Below are positions 1 through 10,200 of a DNA stretch of 64,000 nucleotides, piece after piece. Below the pieces are notes generated by a model. It saw nothing but the letters and a program-made list of their open reading frames with translations. It was not told the origin of the DNA and ran no database searches. The stretch spans positions 1,984,001 to 2,048,000 of the forward strand of contig CAVXCD010000003.1 in assembly GCA_963760225.1 (NCBI GenBank), given 5' to 3'. This stretch comes from 13-2-20CM-66-19 sp963760225 (GTDB taxonomy: Bacteria > Pseudomonadota > Gammaproteobacteria > Steroidobacterales > Steroidobacteraceae). The position numbers and the translations under genes were made by a program. Position 1 is the first letter of the stretch; every line of letters begins with the position of its first letter.

Positions 1-470
1 ATGGCCGGCACGCCGAACACGATCAGTTGCAAGACCACGAACAGCGAGATGCCGATCTTGGGAAAACGGCTGTAGAGATTGCGCTCGAGCCAGTCATCGG
101 GCGTACCACGCCCATAATTGGCGAGAATCTTCGGATCCCGTGCCGCCGCGACATAGAGCTCGTAACCCTGGAATACCACGCGCCTGAGACCGAAGACCAC
201 CGGGCTGTGGGGGTCTCCAGAGCGATCCGCAAACGCGTGGTGTCGACGGTGTACCGCCACCCATTCTCGAGTCACCGTGCCGGAGCAAAACCACAACCAG
301 AATCGGAACAGGTGCCGCAGCAGCGGATGTAGCACCAGTCCGCCGTGGGATTGGTCGCGGTGAAGGTATAAGGTCACCCCGAGGAACATCAGCTGTACCA
401 TCACGAACGTTACGGCAAAATAGCCCCACCACGGGAGCTGAATTACGCCGTACAGCAAACTCGCGGGCAT
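1..470 (-). CDS. Membrane fatty acid (acyl-CoA) desaturase, partial
   Basis: The gene leaves the window at base 1, so only about 156 N-terminal residues are visible. It matches the membrane-bound di-iron fatty acid desaturases that put a cis double bond into acyl chains at the inner membrane. Seen: a hydrophobic stretch at residues 11-36, a first histidine box HRDQSH (37-42), a second box HRRHH (74-78), and DDWLERNLY further on, typical of delta-9-type bacterial desaturases. The third histidine box should lie outside the window. The ATG at 470 is preferred because the protein then starts just before the first membrane segment; it overlaps the stop codon of a 28-codon ORF (TGATG). The family is clear; chain and positional specificity are not. 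Confidence 0.85.
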   Translation of the reverse strand, partial: MPASLLYGVIQLPWWGYFAVTFVMVQLMFLGVTLYLHRDQSHGGLVLHPLLRHLFRFWLWFCSGTVTREWVAVHRRHHAFADRSGDPHSPVVFGLRRVVFQGYELYVAAARDPKILANYGRGTPDDWLERNLYSRFPKIGISLFVVLQLIVFGVPA

Positions 471-556
471 CAACGCATCTCGGGAGCGTGTGCTGGAGCC
501 AGGATTTTCTCGGCGGGGTTCGCCAGAATCCCAAAGCCGTCCAGCCGCGTCGCCAT
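470..556 (-). CDS. Short 28-aa ORF coupled to the desaturase start
   Basis: An ATG ORF of 28 codons whose TGA shares its A with the ATG of the desaturase gene. No family is recognised. It could be a leader peptide, the remnant of a longer desaturase N-terminus after a frameshift, or chance. The only support is the exact stop/start overlap. Confidence 0.2.
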   Translation of the reverse strand: MATRLDGFGILANPAEKILAPAHAPEMR

Positions 557-713
557 TACGCACGCCGGGTGTCTCAGTCTCATCATCTACTTCCCTATGA
601 GTCCAGGTCGCTTCAGGAAGCGGCGGCGATTAAAACACTTACGCTGAATGCCGTAGCATTTCTGTACGCTCGCGCACGCCGCCTGTTGCTCGCTACCTAA
701 TGTGCTCGGTGGG

Positions 714-751
714 AAAAAAAGGCCGCCAGCGCGCGTGAGCGCGCCGGCGGC
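714..751 (-). terminator. Strong rho-independent terminator, minus strand
   Basis: Read on the minus strand, a 13-bp GC-rich stem with one mismatch (GCCGCCGGCGCGC, loop TCAC) is followed directly by seven T residues. No protein gene on the minus strand runs into it: the next gene upstream on that strand would have to lie in 752-1054, which holds no convincing reading frame. It therefore probably ends a small RNA. Confidence 0.75.
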
Positions 752-830
752 ACGAAATACTGAATCCGATTGAACAGTCGCTCAGGGGGAGCCACGTTCA
801 GCAGGGAGGTGCTGGATTCAGTTCGCAGAG
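714..830 (-). ncRNA. Candidate structured small RNA
   Basis: Just upstream (minus strand) of the terminator at 714-751 is a nested structure: a perfect 9-bp helix pairing 759-767 with 814-822 (ACTGAATCC/GGATTCAGT), inside it a 4-bp helix 772-775 with 796-799, and inside that 780-783 with 789-792. Nested helices followed by a strong terminator in a roughly 500-base interval without genes (557-1054) suggest an independent small RNA. The 5' end is a guess. No known RNA family is recognised. The rest of 557-1054 shows nothing else I can name beyond space for the YSC84 promoter. Confidence 0.4.
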
Positions 831-1054
831 AGTACTTGCTCAAGAAGGTCTGTTCGGTGCGGTAGCGAACACATACCGCGGCGGGGCCCAAGGTCGCGGG
901 TCGCTGCACCTGCGTACGTTGGCGCACAGACCCCACCGCTGCATAGAAGTAGGGTTGCGATAGGGTTGAACCTGACTGAGTTCACTCGAGATTCTCCCCG
1001 CCATGGCCGCCAGTTGGCCCCACACCGCCTACTCATCAACGATAGAGATTATTT

Positions 1055-1603
1055 ATGGATATCAAGATTGTCCTGGCCACCACTGGCCTCGCGCTGGCCG
1101 CCTTGGCCACGAGCGCAGCTGCATTCTCGGCCACCGAGACGCAGATCGACACGCGAGTGTCCAAGACCCTTGTTTACTTCGATACGATTAGCCCGGCGAA
1201 CAAACCGCTGATGGATAAGGCCGCGGGTGTGCTGGTATTCCCCCGTGTGACGAAGGGCGGCGTCGGTGTCGGCGGCGAGTTTGGCGAAGGCGCGCTGCAG
1301 GTGAACGGCAAGACGGTGGGCTACTACAGCGTCGGAGCCGCCTCGGTCGGTCTGACACTCGGACTGGCGAAGCACAGCGAAATCATCATGTTCATGACGC
1401 AGGGCTCGCTCGACAAGTTCACTTCCAGCCAGGGTTGGTCCATCGGCGCGGATGCAGGAGTCACCGTGGTTTCCGGGGGCGCCAACGGCAGCTATGACAC
1501 GCAGACGCAGCAGAAGCCGATTCTCGCGTTTGTTTTCGCTGAGAAAGGTCTGATCGGTGACCTGTCACTCGAGGGCTCGAAGATTTCAAAGATCAATCCC
1601 TAA
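1055..1603 (+). CDS. YSC84/SYLF-domain exported lipid-binding protein
   Basis: A 182-residue protein with a Sec signal peptide (residues 1-23, cleavage near SAAAFS) followed by a complete SYLF/YSC84 (DUF500) domain. The Gly-rich segments GGVGVGGEFGEGAL and SIGADAGVTVV, and the ending FAEKGLIGDLSLEGSKI, are hallmark positions of this family. Eukaryotic members bind phosphoinositides; bacterial ones are periplasmic or envelope-associated with no settled role. It starts at ATG 1055 after a weak AGAG element and is a single-gene unit closed by the terminator at 1621-1653. Family call is firm, function unknown. Confidence 0.85.
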   Translation: MDIKIVLATTGLALAALATSAAAFSATETQIDTRVSKTLVYFDTISPANKPLMDKAAGVLVFPRVTKGGVGVGGEFGEGALQVNGKTVGYYSVGAASVGLTLGLAKHSEIIMFMTQGSLDKFTSSQGWSIGADAGVTVVSGGANGSYDTQTQQKPILAFVFAEKGLIGDLSLEGSKISKINP

Positions 1604-1620
1604 GATTGCCTTTGATATCA

Positions 1621-1653
1621 GGCCCGGCGCTGCATGCGCCGGGCCCTTTTTTT
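1621..1653 (+). terminator. Rho-independent terminator after the YSC84 gene
   Basis: A perfect 10-bp stem GGCCCGGCGC/GCGCCGGGCC with loop TGCAT is followed by C and seven T residues, 17 bases after the YSC84 stop codon. Confidence 0.9.
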
Positions 1654-1770
1654 GCGCTCGGCAGCCCTGCGATTCGCGATCATCACTGTCGGCGAAGACT
1701 CCGAGGTTCACGCAGCAAAGCGGCCGCGCGATAATCAAGGCGGTGGGCGTTACTGTTCGGTGCAGGCGCA

Positions 1771-3192
1771 ATGTCCAGGTCATCGCAAATCATCCTGATC
1801 GCTGTGGGCACTTTTGCCGGCTTGGTGGTCGTGATCGCGGCCACAGTCGCCCTCCTCTTGCGTGTGAACGCCAGGTCGCAGGTCGAGGCCATCGGCTCGG
1901 AGGCACTGGGGATGGAGGTGCGCGTCGGCGGCCGCGTGCACATCGGCTTGCTGCCGGCGTTGCATGTTGCGCTCGCGGACGTGCAGCTCCGCAACAATGG
2001 CGCACAGATCGCCTCAGCGGGAGAGGTCGACCTTGAGGTTCAGCTCATACCGTTGCTTCGCAAGGAGTTACGCACCGACCAGATCGACGTGAAACGGGCC
2101 ACGATAACCCTGCGACGCGACCACGACGGGAAGCTAAACGTCGCCGCACGGCCCAAGCGCAACGGCGCACTCCCCGCACTGGCCGCGGCCAAACTGGCCG
2201 TCTCGGACACGACTGTCGAATACTCGGATGAGCAGTCGGGCAAGGAGTTCCAGGCCGCGGGCTGCAATCTGGATGCGCGCAGCCTGCAGCTATCAGCCGG
2301 CGCGAGCGCGGACCTGCTGAAGAATCTGTCCCTCACAGCGCAACTCGCCTGCCGGCAGATCCGTACAAAGGACTTCACCGCCTCAGATTTGAGGCTCGCC
2401 GTTGGTGGACACGACGGGATCTTCCATTGTGATGTGCTCGCGATGCAGCTGTTTGGCGGACACGGATCAGGCAATATCGATGCAGCTTTTACCGGTTCCT
2501 TACCCAGCTACCAGGTCCGCTACCACTTGGCGCAATTCCGCCTCGAGGAGGTCTTCACGAACGTGGCGCCGAAGAGTATTGGCGAAGGATCGATGGATTT
2601 CTCCGCTAGCCTGTCGCTGCGTGGCAAGACTATTGCGGCCCTCGTGGCGAGTGCCGGAGGTGAGGCTAACCTTCGTGGCGATAATCTGCGCCTGGCAATC
2701 GGCGATCTCGACCAGAAACTTTCGCGCTACGAGGCCAGCCAGAGCTTCAACCTCCTGGACGTCGGCGCATTTTTCTTCGCCGGCCCCCTGGGTCTGGTAC
2801 TCACGCGCGGCTACGACCTCGCTCGCACCGTCCAAGGGGCAAAGGGCACCACCACCATCCGTACACTCGTTTCTGAGTGGCAGGTCGAGCACGGCGTGGC
2901 CGAGGCGAAGGACGTAGCCATGGCGACGCCGCAGAACCGCATCGCCTTGAAAGGAGGCCTCGACTTCGGCAGCGGTCGATATGAGGAAGTCACCGTGGCG
3001 GTGGTGGACGCCAAGGGATGCGCCAAGGTTGAGCAGAAAGTCCATGGTTCATTCATGAATCCGGTTGTGGACAAGCCGAATGTCCTGGCAACGCTAACCG
3101 GGCCCACGCGCACGCTGCTGCGGCAGGCGAGGACTCTACTTGGCGGTAAGTGCGACGTGTTCTACGCGGGTTCGGTCGCGCCTCCAAAATAA
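1771..3192 (+). CDS. AsmA-family envelope protein
   Basis: A 473-residue protein with one N-terminal membrane anchor (residues 7-32) and a long periplasmic part. The N-terminal AsmA domain is recognisable: after the anchor comes SEALGMEVRVGGRVHIGLLPALHVALADV, a pattern in which beta strands with small residues alternate (shown here only in outline), then LIPLLRKELRTDQIDV. The C-terminal half (about 265-470) has the AsmA-like repeat with SMDFSASLSLRGK and a VDKPNVLATL segment. AsmA/TamB-type proteins are thought to move or order phospholipids between inner and outer membrane. At 473 residues it is shorter than E. coli AsmA. It is the only gene in its unit and starts at ATG 1771. Bases 3193-3403 after it hold no gene. 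Confidence 0.8.
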   Translation: MSRSSQIILIAVGTFAGLVVVIAATVALLLRVNARSQVEAIGSEALGMEVRVGGRVHIGLLPALHVALADVQLRNNGAQIASAGEVDLEVQLIPLLRKELRTDQIDVKRATITLRRDHDGKLNVAARPKRNGALPALAAAKLAVSDTTVEYSDEQSGKEFQAAGCNLDARSLQLSAGASADLLKNLSLTAQLACRQIRTKDFTASDLRLAVGGHDGIFHCDVLAMQLFGGHGSGNIDAAFTGSLPSYQVRYHLAQFRLEEVFTNVAPKSIGEGSMDFSASLSLRGKTIAALVASAGGEANLRGDNLRLAIGDLDQKLSRYEASQSFNLLDVGAFFFAGPLGLVLTRGYDLARTVQGAKGTTTIRTLVSEWQVEHGVAEAKDVAMATPQNRIALKGGLDFGSGRYEEVTVAVVDAKGCAKVEQKVHGSFMNPVVDKPNVLATLTGPTRTLLRQARTLLGGKCDVFYAGSVAPPK

Positions 3193-3403
3193 TCCGTGCC
3201 GCCGTAAGCGGCTCCAAGGGATCGACGCATCTGTGCCATGCCGCGCGTCCTCCATACGCTCGCGACTCAGCCATAGCCGAGCGTCCCCAGTGCTGGCAAG
3301 AGTGTGCGGCGCCGTACCGATCTCGTCACGAATGTAAGCTAGGTTGCGCTGCGGATCGCAACGCGCAATTAACCACGGGCTGCGCAGCGATTGGGAGACC
3401 AAG

Positions 3404-3868
3404 ATGTGGAATTTCGCTAACAGTCGTCCCGCGAACCGCGTGGGTCGGACTGTCGCCCGCCCGCCTGCGTCGACACAATCCCTCACGCACAGCGAAAGCG
3501 GCCGCGGCGGCCGTACACCGCGCATCTTGATAGTCGATAGCGACGTGGATGCCGCCAACGCTCTCGGGTCATCGCTGCAAGCGGCGGGATATGGTGAGGC
3601 GCGCCTCGCGCACACCGGCGCGAGTGCGCTGGCTGTCGCCATAGAGTTCGTACCTACGGTGTTGCTCATGGACCTCGAACTGCCGGACATGAGCGGTTAC
3701 GACGTCGCCCGTCATCTCTCGCAACATCCGCAGCTGCAGAAGCTCAGATTGATAGCCCTGACGGCTAACAATGAGCATCCCGGGCGGGAACTCGCGCGCG
3801 AGGCGGGGATCGAACGGTATTTGATCAAGCCAGTCAGTTCCGCTGACCTCGACGAGTTGTTCAGCTGA
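3404..3868 (+). CDS. Single-domain response regulator (CheY-like receiver)
   Basis: A 154-residue protein made of a low-complexity N-terminus of about 38 residues and one receiver domain. Seen: acidic pocket in ILIVDSDVD, phosphoacceptor Asp in LLMDLELPDMSGYD, switch Thr in LIALTANN, and conserved Lys in YLIKPVSSADL. No output domain follows, so it would act by protein contact after phosphorylation by a histidine kinase, none of which is encoded nearby. The ATG at 3404 has GGGAG seven bases upstream; an earlier in-frame start at 3344 lacks a comparable site. Confidence 0.85.
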   Translation: MWNFANSRPANRVGRTVARPPASTQSLTHSESGRGGRTPRILIVDSDVDAANALGSSLQAAGYGEARLAHTGASALAVAIEFVPTVLLMDLELPDMSGYDVARHLSQHPQLQKLRLIALTANNEHPGRELAREAGIERYLIKPVSSADLDELFS

Positions 3869-3970
3869 CCTGCTGTCAACGCACCTGGCCGGGCGCCGGT
3901 TCGTACGCCAGCGCACCGACGAAACCCGGGCAGTCCACGTAAGGTCGGTCGCAGCCACCGGAGTGCGAAC

Positions 3971-4081
3971 ATGCGGAATATTGTCGATGAAAACTGGCAG
4001 CGTTTGCGGCGTCGCTTGAAGGATTTCTGGAATACTCTCATTGGTGGCAGGCGCAGGCCGAGCATCGGCACTCGCTGCTGA
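3971..4081 (+). CDS. Small 36-aa basic ORF, possible CsbD-like fragment
   Basis: In the interval between the response regulator and the glucan synthase, an ATG with GGAG eight bases upstream opens 36 codons. The N-terminal part (VDENWQRLRRRLKDFWNTLI) resembles the start of CsbD/YjbJ stress proteins, which have an NWK-LKG-VKE-WGKL pattern, but the usual remainder is missing. It may be a truncated relic or a genuine small protein. Nothing else was recognised in 3869-4250. Confidence 0.3.
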   Translation: MRNIVDENWQRLRRRLKDFWNTLIGGRRRPSIGTRC

Positions 4082-4250
4082 GACCAACCGCTGTCCCCGA
4101 ACGAACAGCCACCCCGCATTCGCCCTGCCGCTTGCGCGTACGGCTGCGGCCTGCCAGTGGCAGAAAGGCAGTCCAGTGTCAGCTTGACGCGCACCGGATC
4201 TGCCGCTTGCACGCATACAACTCGCTAAACGCGTCGAATTGAAAGTGCTC

Positions 4251-7200
4251 ATGCGTCTTGCCTTAGGGCCTCGCTTACCCGTTTCGCCTTGGAACAGTGA
4301 CGAGATCCTGCGCGCGGAACTCTTCAGTATCGAGCGTCTGGAGCAACACGCTGCGAGTCTCGCCACCGCGCAACAGGTAACGGAGCGGCCAACACCTTGC
4401 CGTTCGCTCCGCGCGCGGCTCCGCGACAACGAATCGGTGCTGCTCGCGGCCTATCGGGCCATCGCCGCAGCGGCGGAGGAAGGTCGTGCCATCTCGCCGG
4501 CGGCCGAGTGGCTACTCGATAATTACCACCTCGTCGAAGAGCAGATCCGCGAGATCCGTCAGGATCTGCCACCGGGCTTCTATCGACTGCTACCGAAGCT
4601 AAGCAACGGACCGTTTGAGGGCTATCCCCGCGTGCTCGGTGTGGCCTGGGCGTTCGTCGCCCACACTGATAGCCGCTTCGATCCCGAGTCGTTGCGCAGC
4701 TTCGTGCGCGCCTATCAGCGCGTTCAGCCACTGAGCATCGGCGAGCTGTGGGCCGTCGCGATCACGCTGCGCATCGTACTGGTGGAGAACCTGCGGCGCG
4801 CCGCGGCCCGGATTGTGAATAGTCGCGCGGCGCGCCAGCAAGCGGATGCCGTTGCCGATCGACTTCTCGGCGTTAATGGTCACAGCGCTGACCCTGACGC
4901 CCTGGATCGCCGCGACACCGACCCCCAGTCGTTCTCGCCCGCCTTTATGGTCCAGCTGGTCCAGCGGCTGCGGGATCAGGACCCGAGAGTGACTCCGGCA
5001 CTGCAATGGCTGGAGGAACGCCTTGCGGCGCAAGGGACGAGCTCGGACGAGACGGTGCGCGACGAGCATCAACGCCAAGGTGCCTCAAACGTCACGGTAC
5101 GCAACATCATCACGAGCATACGGTTGCTCTCGGATGTTGATTGGCCGGAATTCTTCGAAAGTGTCAGCCTGGTCGACGAGCTGCTGCGCTCCGGCAGCGA
5201 CTTCGCCGCATTCGATTTTCCCACGCGTGATCTCTACCGCCGGGCAATAGAGCGCTTTGCACGCGGCTCGAAACTGACGGAACTTGCAGTTGCGCGCGCT
5301 GCCCTGGCAGCCGCCAATGACTCGGCCGCAGCCGACGACCTGAGCGATGGCCGCCGTCGTGATCCCGGATACTACCTGATCGCAAACGGCCGCCGCGTCT
5401 TCGCAGCGTCAATCGGCTTTCGCCGCCGCTACTTGACCTGGCAGTCCCGGTTGGGACCGGCGAGCGGGGTTGGCCGCTACGTGGCTGTGATCGTTCTGGT
5501 GGCCGCGTTGGTGCTGTCGCTGCCGTTACGAGTGCTCGACGGCTGGGGCCTGTCTGACGCGAGGCTGGCGTTGCTCGCGCTGCTCGGTATGATCCCCGCG
5601 CTCGATGCCGCCATCGCGTTCGTCAACCGCGCCGTCGCCCGCAGGGTCGACGCAACCATCCTTCCGGGTCTCGCGCTACGCGATGGTGTTCCGTCGCATC
5701 TGCGAACCATGGTGGTCGTGCCCGCCCTGCTCACCACTCCCGCCGCACTCGCAGAGCAGATCGACCGTCTAGAGATTCACCACCTCGCCTCACCGGATGG
5801 CGAACTGTACTTTGCGCTACTCTCGGATTGGACAGATGCTCCGACCGAAAGCACCGCCGGGGATGAGGCGTTGCTCGCCTCGGCGCGTGAGGCCATTGCG
5901 CGACTGAATCGACTTCACGCCAAGGGTGCCGCCGGTGACCGCTTCCTCCTGTTCCACCGTCGCCGCGTCTGGAGCGACGTGCAGGCGCAATGGATGGGAT
6001 GGGAACGCAAGCGCGGCAAGCTCCACGAGCTGAACCGGCTGCTGCGTGGAGCGACCGATACCAACTTCCATGAAGTCGGTCAGCGTCCGCCTGAGGTTCC
6101 CGCGGGCGTCCGCTACGTCATTACGCTCGATGCTGATACCAGGCTGCCGCGGGAAACGGCACGCCGCCTGGTCGGTAAGATGGCCCATCCGCTGAATCAC
6201 CCGCGCTTCGATGCCGCAACCGGACAGGTGCTCGAGGGATACGCCGTCCTGCAGCCGCGCGTAGCGCCGTCCTTGCCGGTCGGCCGCGAAGGGTCACTCT
6301 TTCAGCGCGTCTTCTCGAGTGCCAGCGGCATCGATCCGTATGCCGCTGCCGTGTCGGATGTCTACCAGGACTTGTTCGGGGAGGGCTCCTACGCCGGCAA
6401 GGGCATCTACGATGTAGATGCCTTTGAGGCTGCGCTCGCCGGTCGTGTAGCCGACGGGACGCTGCTCAGCCACGATCTGTTCGAGGGAATCTTCGCGCGC
6501 GCGGGTCTGGTTTCGGATGTCGAGGTCGTCGAGGAGTTCCCGTCCCGCTACGACGTTGCTGCCGCACGCCTGCACCGTTGGACGCGTGGCGACTGGCAAC
6601 TGCTGCCCTGGATCTTCGGCAGGCGCGACGCAGCGGGCGCCGTTCGCGGTGGCCGCGGCATGCCGCTGATCGGCCTGTGGAAAATGCTGGATAATCTGCG
6701 GCGCACGTTGTCGGCGCCGGCGGGTATCGCGGCCCTGGTAGCCGGATGGCTCTTGCCTCGCAACGGCGCGCTTGTCTGGACCGCCTTTGTCGTCTTGACG
6801 ATTGCGCTTCCGGCGCTGCTGCCGATTTTCGCGGACATCGTACCGCGCCGCGCGGGCGTCAACGCGTACAGCCACCTACGCGCGCTGCGCAAAGACATCT
6901 GGCTGGCTGCGTCCTTGACCGCCTTTCGGATCACGTTTCTGGCGCATCAGGCATGGCTGATGATCGATGCGATCAGTCGAACGCTGTTTCGTCTGCTCGT
7001 GACTCGGCGGAACCTGCTCCAGTGGGTCACCGCGGCTCAGACGAATCTCAGTTCCCGGCTCGATCTCAACAGCGCCTATCGCCGCATGAGCGGAGGCATA
7101 GTCATCGCGACGACTGCCGCGGTGCTCATCGGATACCTCCGATCCGACGCCTGGGCCGTAGCAACGCCGTTCCTGATCCTGTGGCTTGCGGCGCCCGCCG

Positions 7201-10200
7201 TCGCTGTATGGATCAGCCTTTCCCCGCTCGTCGCGGGTCGCCTGGCGATCGCGCCTGGAGACGCCCGGGCTTTAAGGCTCGTTGCCCGCCGCACCTGGCG
7301 CTACTTCGAAACATTTGTCACGGCAGACGACCATATGCTGCCGCCCGATAACTTCCAGGAAGATCCACGACCGGTCCTGGCACATCGAACCTCCCCCACC
7401 AATCTCGGCCTGTATTTGCTCTCCGCGGTCAGTGCTCGTGACTTCGGATGGGTCGGCACCCTCGAGACCGTTGAGCGGCTGGAGGCGACCATCGCGACGA
7501 TGAGTCGCCTGCAGCAGTATCGAGGTCATTTTTACAACTGGTACGACACACAGGACCTGCGCCCTCTGGATCCGCGCTACGTCTCTTCGGTGGACAGCGG
7601 CAACCTTGCCGGACATCTGATCGCGCTGGCCAATGCGTGTCGCGAATGGATACCTTCGCCGGTGTCGAGTCATTGGTCATCTGCCGGAGTCGCAGATGCC
7701 TTACAACTCGTGCGCGAAGCTCTGCAAGAGCTCCCTGACGAGCTACGAACGCACACCATCGCCTGCGTGCACCTGGAACACGCCCTCGATGCGCTCGCTG
7801 CTGCGCTGCACGCCGATGAGGCGGACCCAGGGGACCTTGCCAGCCGATTGGGCAGGTTAACCCCTCTGGCCGCGACCATGACGGACATTGCGCGCGCACT
7901 GGCCGGTGAGCTGGATGATGATATGGGCGGGGAGCTGCTTTTCTGGGCAGAAGCAGCGCAACGCTCGGTTAACAGCTGGCAGCGGGACCTAAGCCTGACG
8001 GACGAGGCTATTGGCGCGTTGCGCCTGCGGTTGGCAGTCCTGCAGTCAACCGCGTTGCAAATGTCCGCGGCCATGCAGTTCGGCTTTCTGCTTGACCCCG
8101 AGCGCCGACTCATCTCTATCGGTTATCGCGCGACCGACGGCACGCTCGATCCGAGCTGCTACGACTTACTCGCCTCCGAAGCGCGTTTGGCAAGCTTCGT
8201 AGCCATCGCCAAGAACGACGTACCGGTCCGCCACTGGTTTCGGCTCGGGCGCGCGGTCACAGCCGTCGGACATGGGGCAGCGCTCATTTCCTGGTCGGGA
8301 TCGATGTTCGAATACCTGATGCCATCGCTCGTGATGCGTGCGCCATTCGGCAGTCTTCTGGAACAGACCAATCGGCTGATTGTCCAGCGGCAAATACTGT
8401 TCGGTGCCGAGCTCGGCGTTCCCTGGGGCGTCTCGGAATCCGCGTACAACGCGCGCGACCTGGAGCTCACCTACCAGTATTCGAACTTCGGCGTGCCCGG
8501 CCTGGGTCTCAAACGCGGCTTGAGCGCGAACGTGGTAATCGCGCCATACGCGACGGCGCTGGCTGCAATGGTCGATCCGAAACGCTCGGCAATCAATTTC
8601 GCAAGACTCACCGCGCTCGGCGCACGCGGTCGTTACGGTCTTTATGAGGCGCTCGACTACACTCCCGCCCGTCTGCCGGCAGGATCCCGGGCCGTCATCG
8701 TTCGAGCATTCATGGCGCATCACCAGGGTATGACGGTGGTTGCCATCGCCAACCTCCTGTTCGACGGAAGGATGCGCGAGCGCTTCCACGCCGAGCCGAG
8801 CATTCAGGCCACAGAACTATTGTTGCAGGAACGCGCGCCGCGTGACGTCTCGGTTGCGCATCCACGGGCTGAAGAAGTCGGCACGGCGGCGCCCGTCAGC
8901 GATATGCAGGCCGCGGATGTGCGGCAGCTCAGCTCTCCACACGAAGCCACACCGCACACCCATCTGCTCTCGAACGGCCGCTATTCGGTGATGCTCACGA
9001 CTGCCGGCTCCGGCTACAGTCGCTGGAACGATCTCGCCGTAACGCGCTGGCGCGAGGACGTCACACGCGACGATAGCGGCAGCTATTTCTATCTGCGCGA
9101 TATCGAAACCGGTGCCGTCTGGTCCGCCGGCTACCAACCAAGCGGCGTCGAACCCAACAGCTACGAGGTACGTTTCACGGAAGACCGCGCGGAATTCATT
9201 CGCAGTGACGCTGCGATCACCACGATTCTGGAAGTGGTCGTGTCACCGGAAGATGACGCCGAGGTGCGCCGAGTATCCATTATAAATAGCGGCGACCGGA
9301 TGCACGAGATCGAGATCACATCCTACTGTGAGCTGGTACTGGCGCCCCCCGCCGCCGATAACGCCCACCCGGCATTCTCAAAGATGTTCGTGCAGACCGA
9401 GTACGTGGCCAAGGTGGGTGCAATCCTGGCGACACGGCGCCACCGCTCGCCCGCCGATCCGCAAATCTGGGTCGCCCATCATGCGGTCGTCGAAGGCGCC
9501 GCCGTGGGCAGGCCGGAGGTGGAAACTGATCGCGCGCGCTTCCTTGGCCGCGGGCGCGACATTGCGGCGCCCATCGCTATGATGGACGCTCGGCGTCTGT
9601 CCAATACCGTGGGTACAGTCCTCGATCCGGTGTTCGCGCTTCGCTATCGTGTCCGCGTACCGGCAGGCGCCATCGTGCGCGCGGCCTTTTGGACCAGCGT
9701 TGCGGATAGCCGCGAAGCTGTTCTGGATCTGGTTGACAAGCTGCACGAAGCGAACGCCTTCGCGCGCGCGGCGACGCTGGCGTGGACCCAGGCGCAGATA
9801 CAGTTGCGGCACGTCGGTATCGACGCCGCGGAGGCCAGTCTGTTACAGCGACTGGCAGGCCGTGTCCTCTACGCTGACGCGTCGCTGCGGCCCTCGTCCG
9901 ATACCATACAACGGGGAGCCGGCGGGCGGTCCGCACTGTGGGTCCACAGCATCTCCGGCGATCTGCCAATCGTGCTGTTGCGAATCGATCATGTCGAAGA
10001 CATCGCTATCGCGCGGCAATTGTTGCGCGCCCACGAATACTGGCGCATGAAACGGCTTGCCGTTGATCTGGTAATACTGAACGAACAAACCACGTCCTAT
10101 CTTCAGGACCTGCAGAACGCGCTGGAGACACAGCTGCGAATGAGCCAGGCGGGGACGCAGCCCGGCGCTGACCACGCACGCGGCTCGGTATTTCTGCTGC

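Noticed and set aside
697..936. 79-codon minus-strand frame ending at the orphan terminator
   Set aside because: It runs through the terminator stem itself and has no ribosome site or protein-like composition; a small RNA explains the region better.
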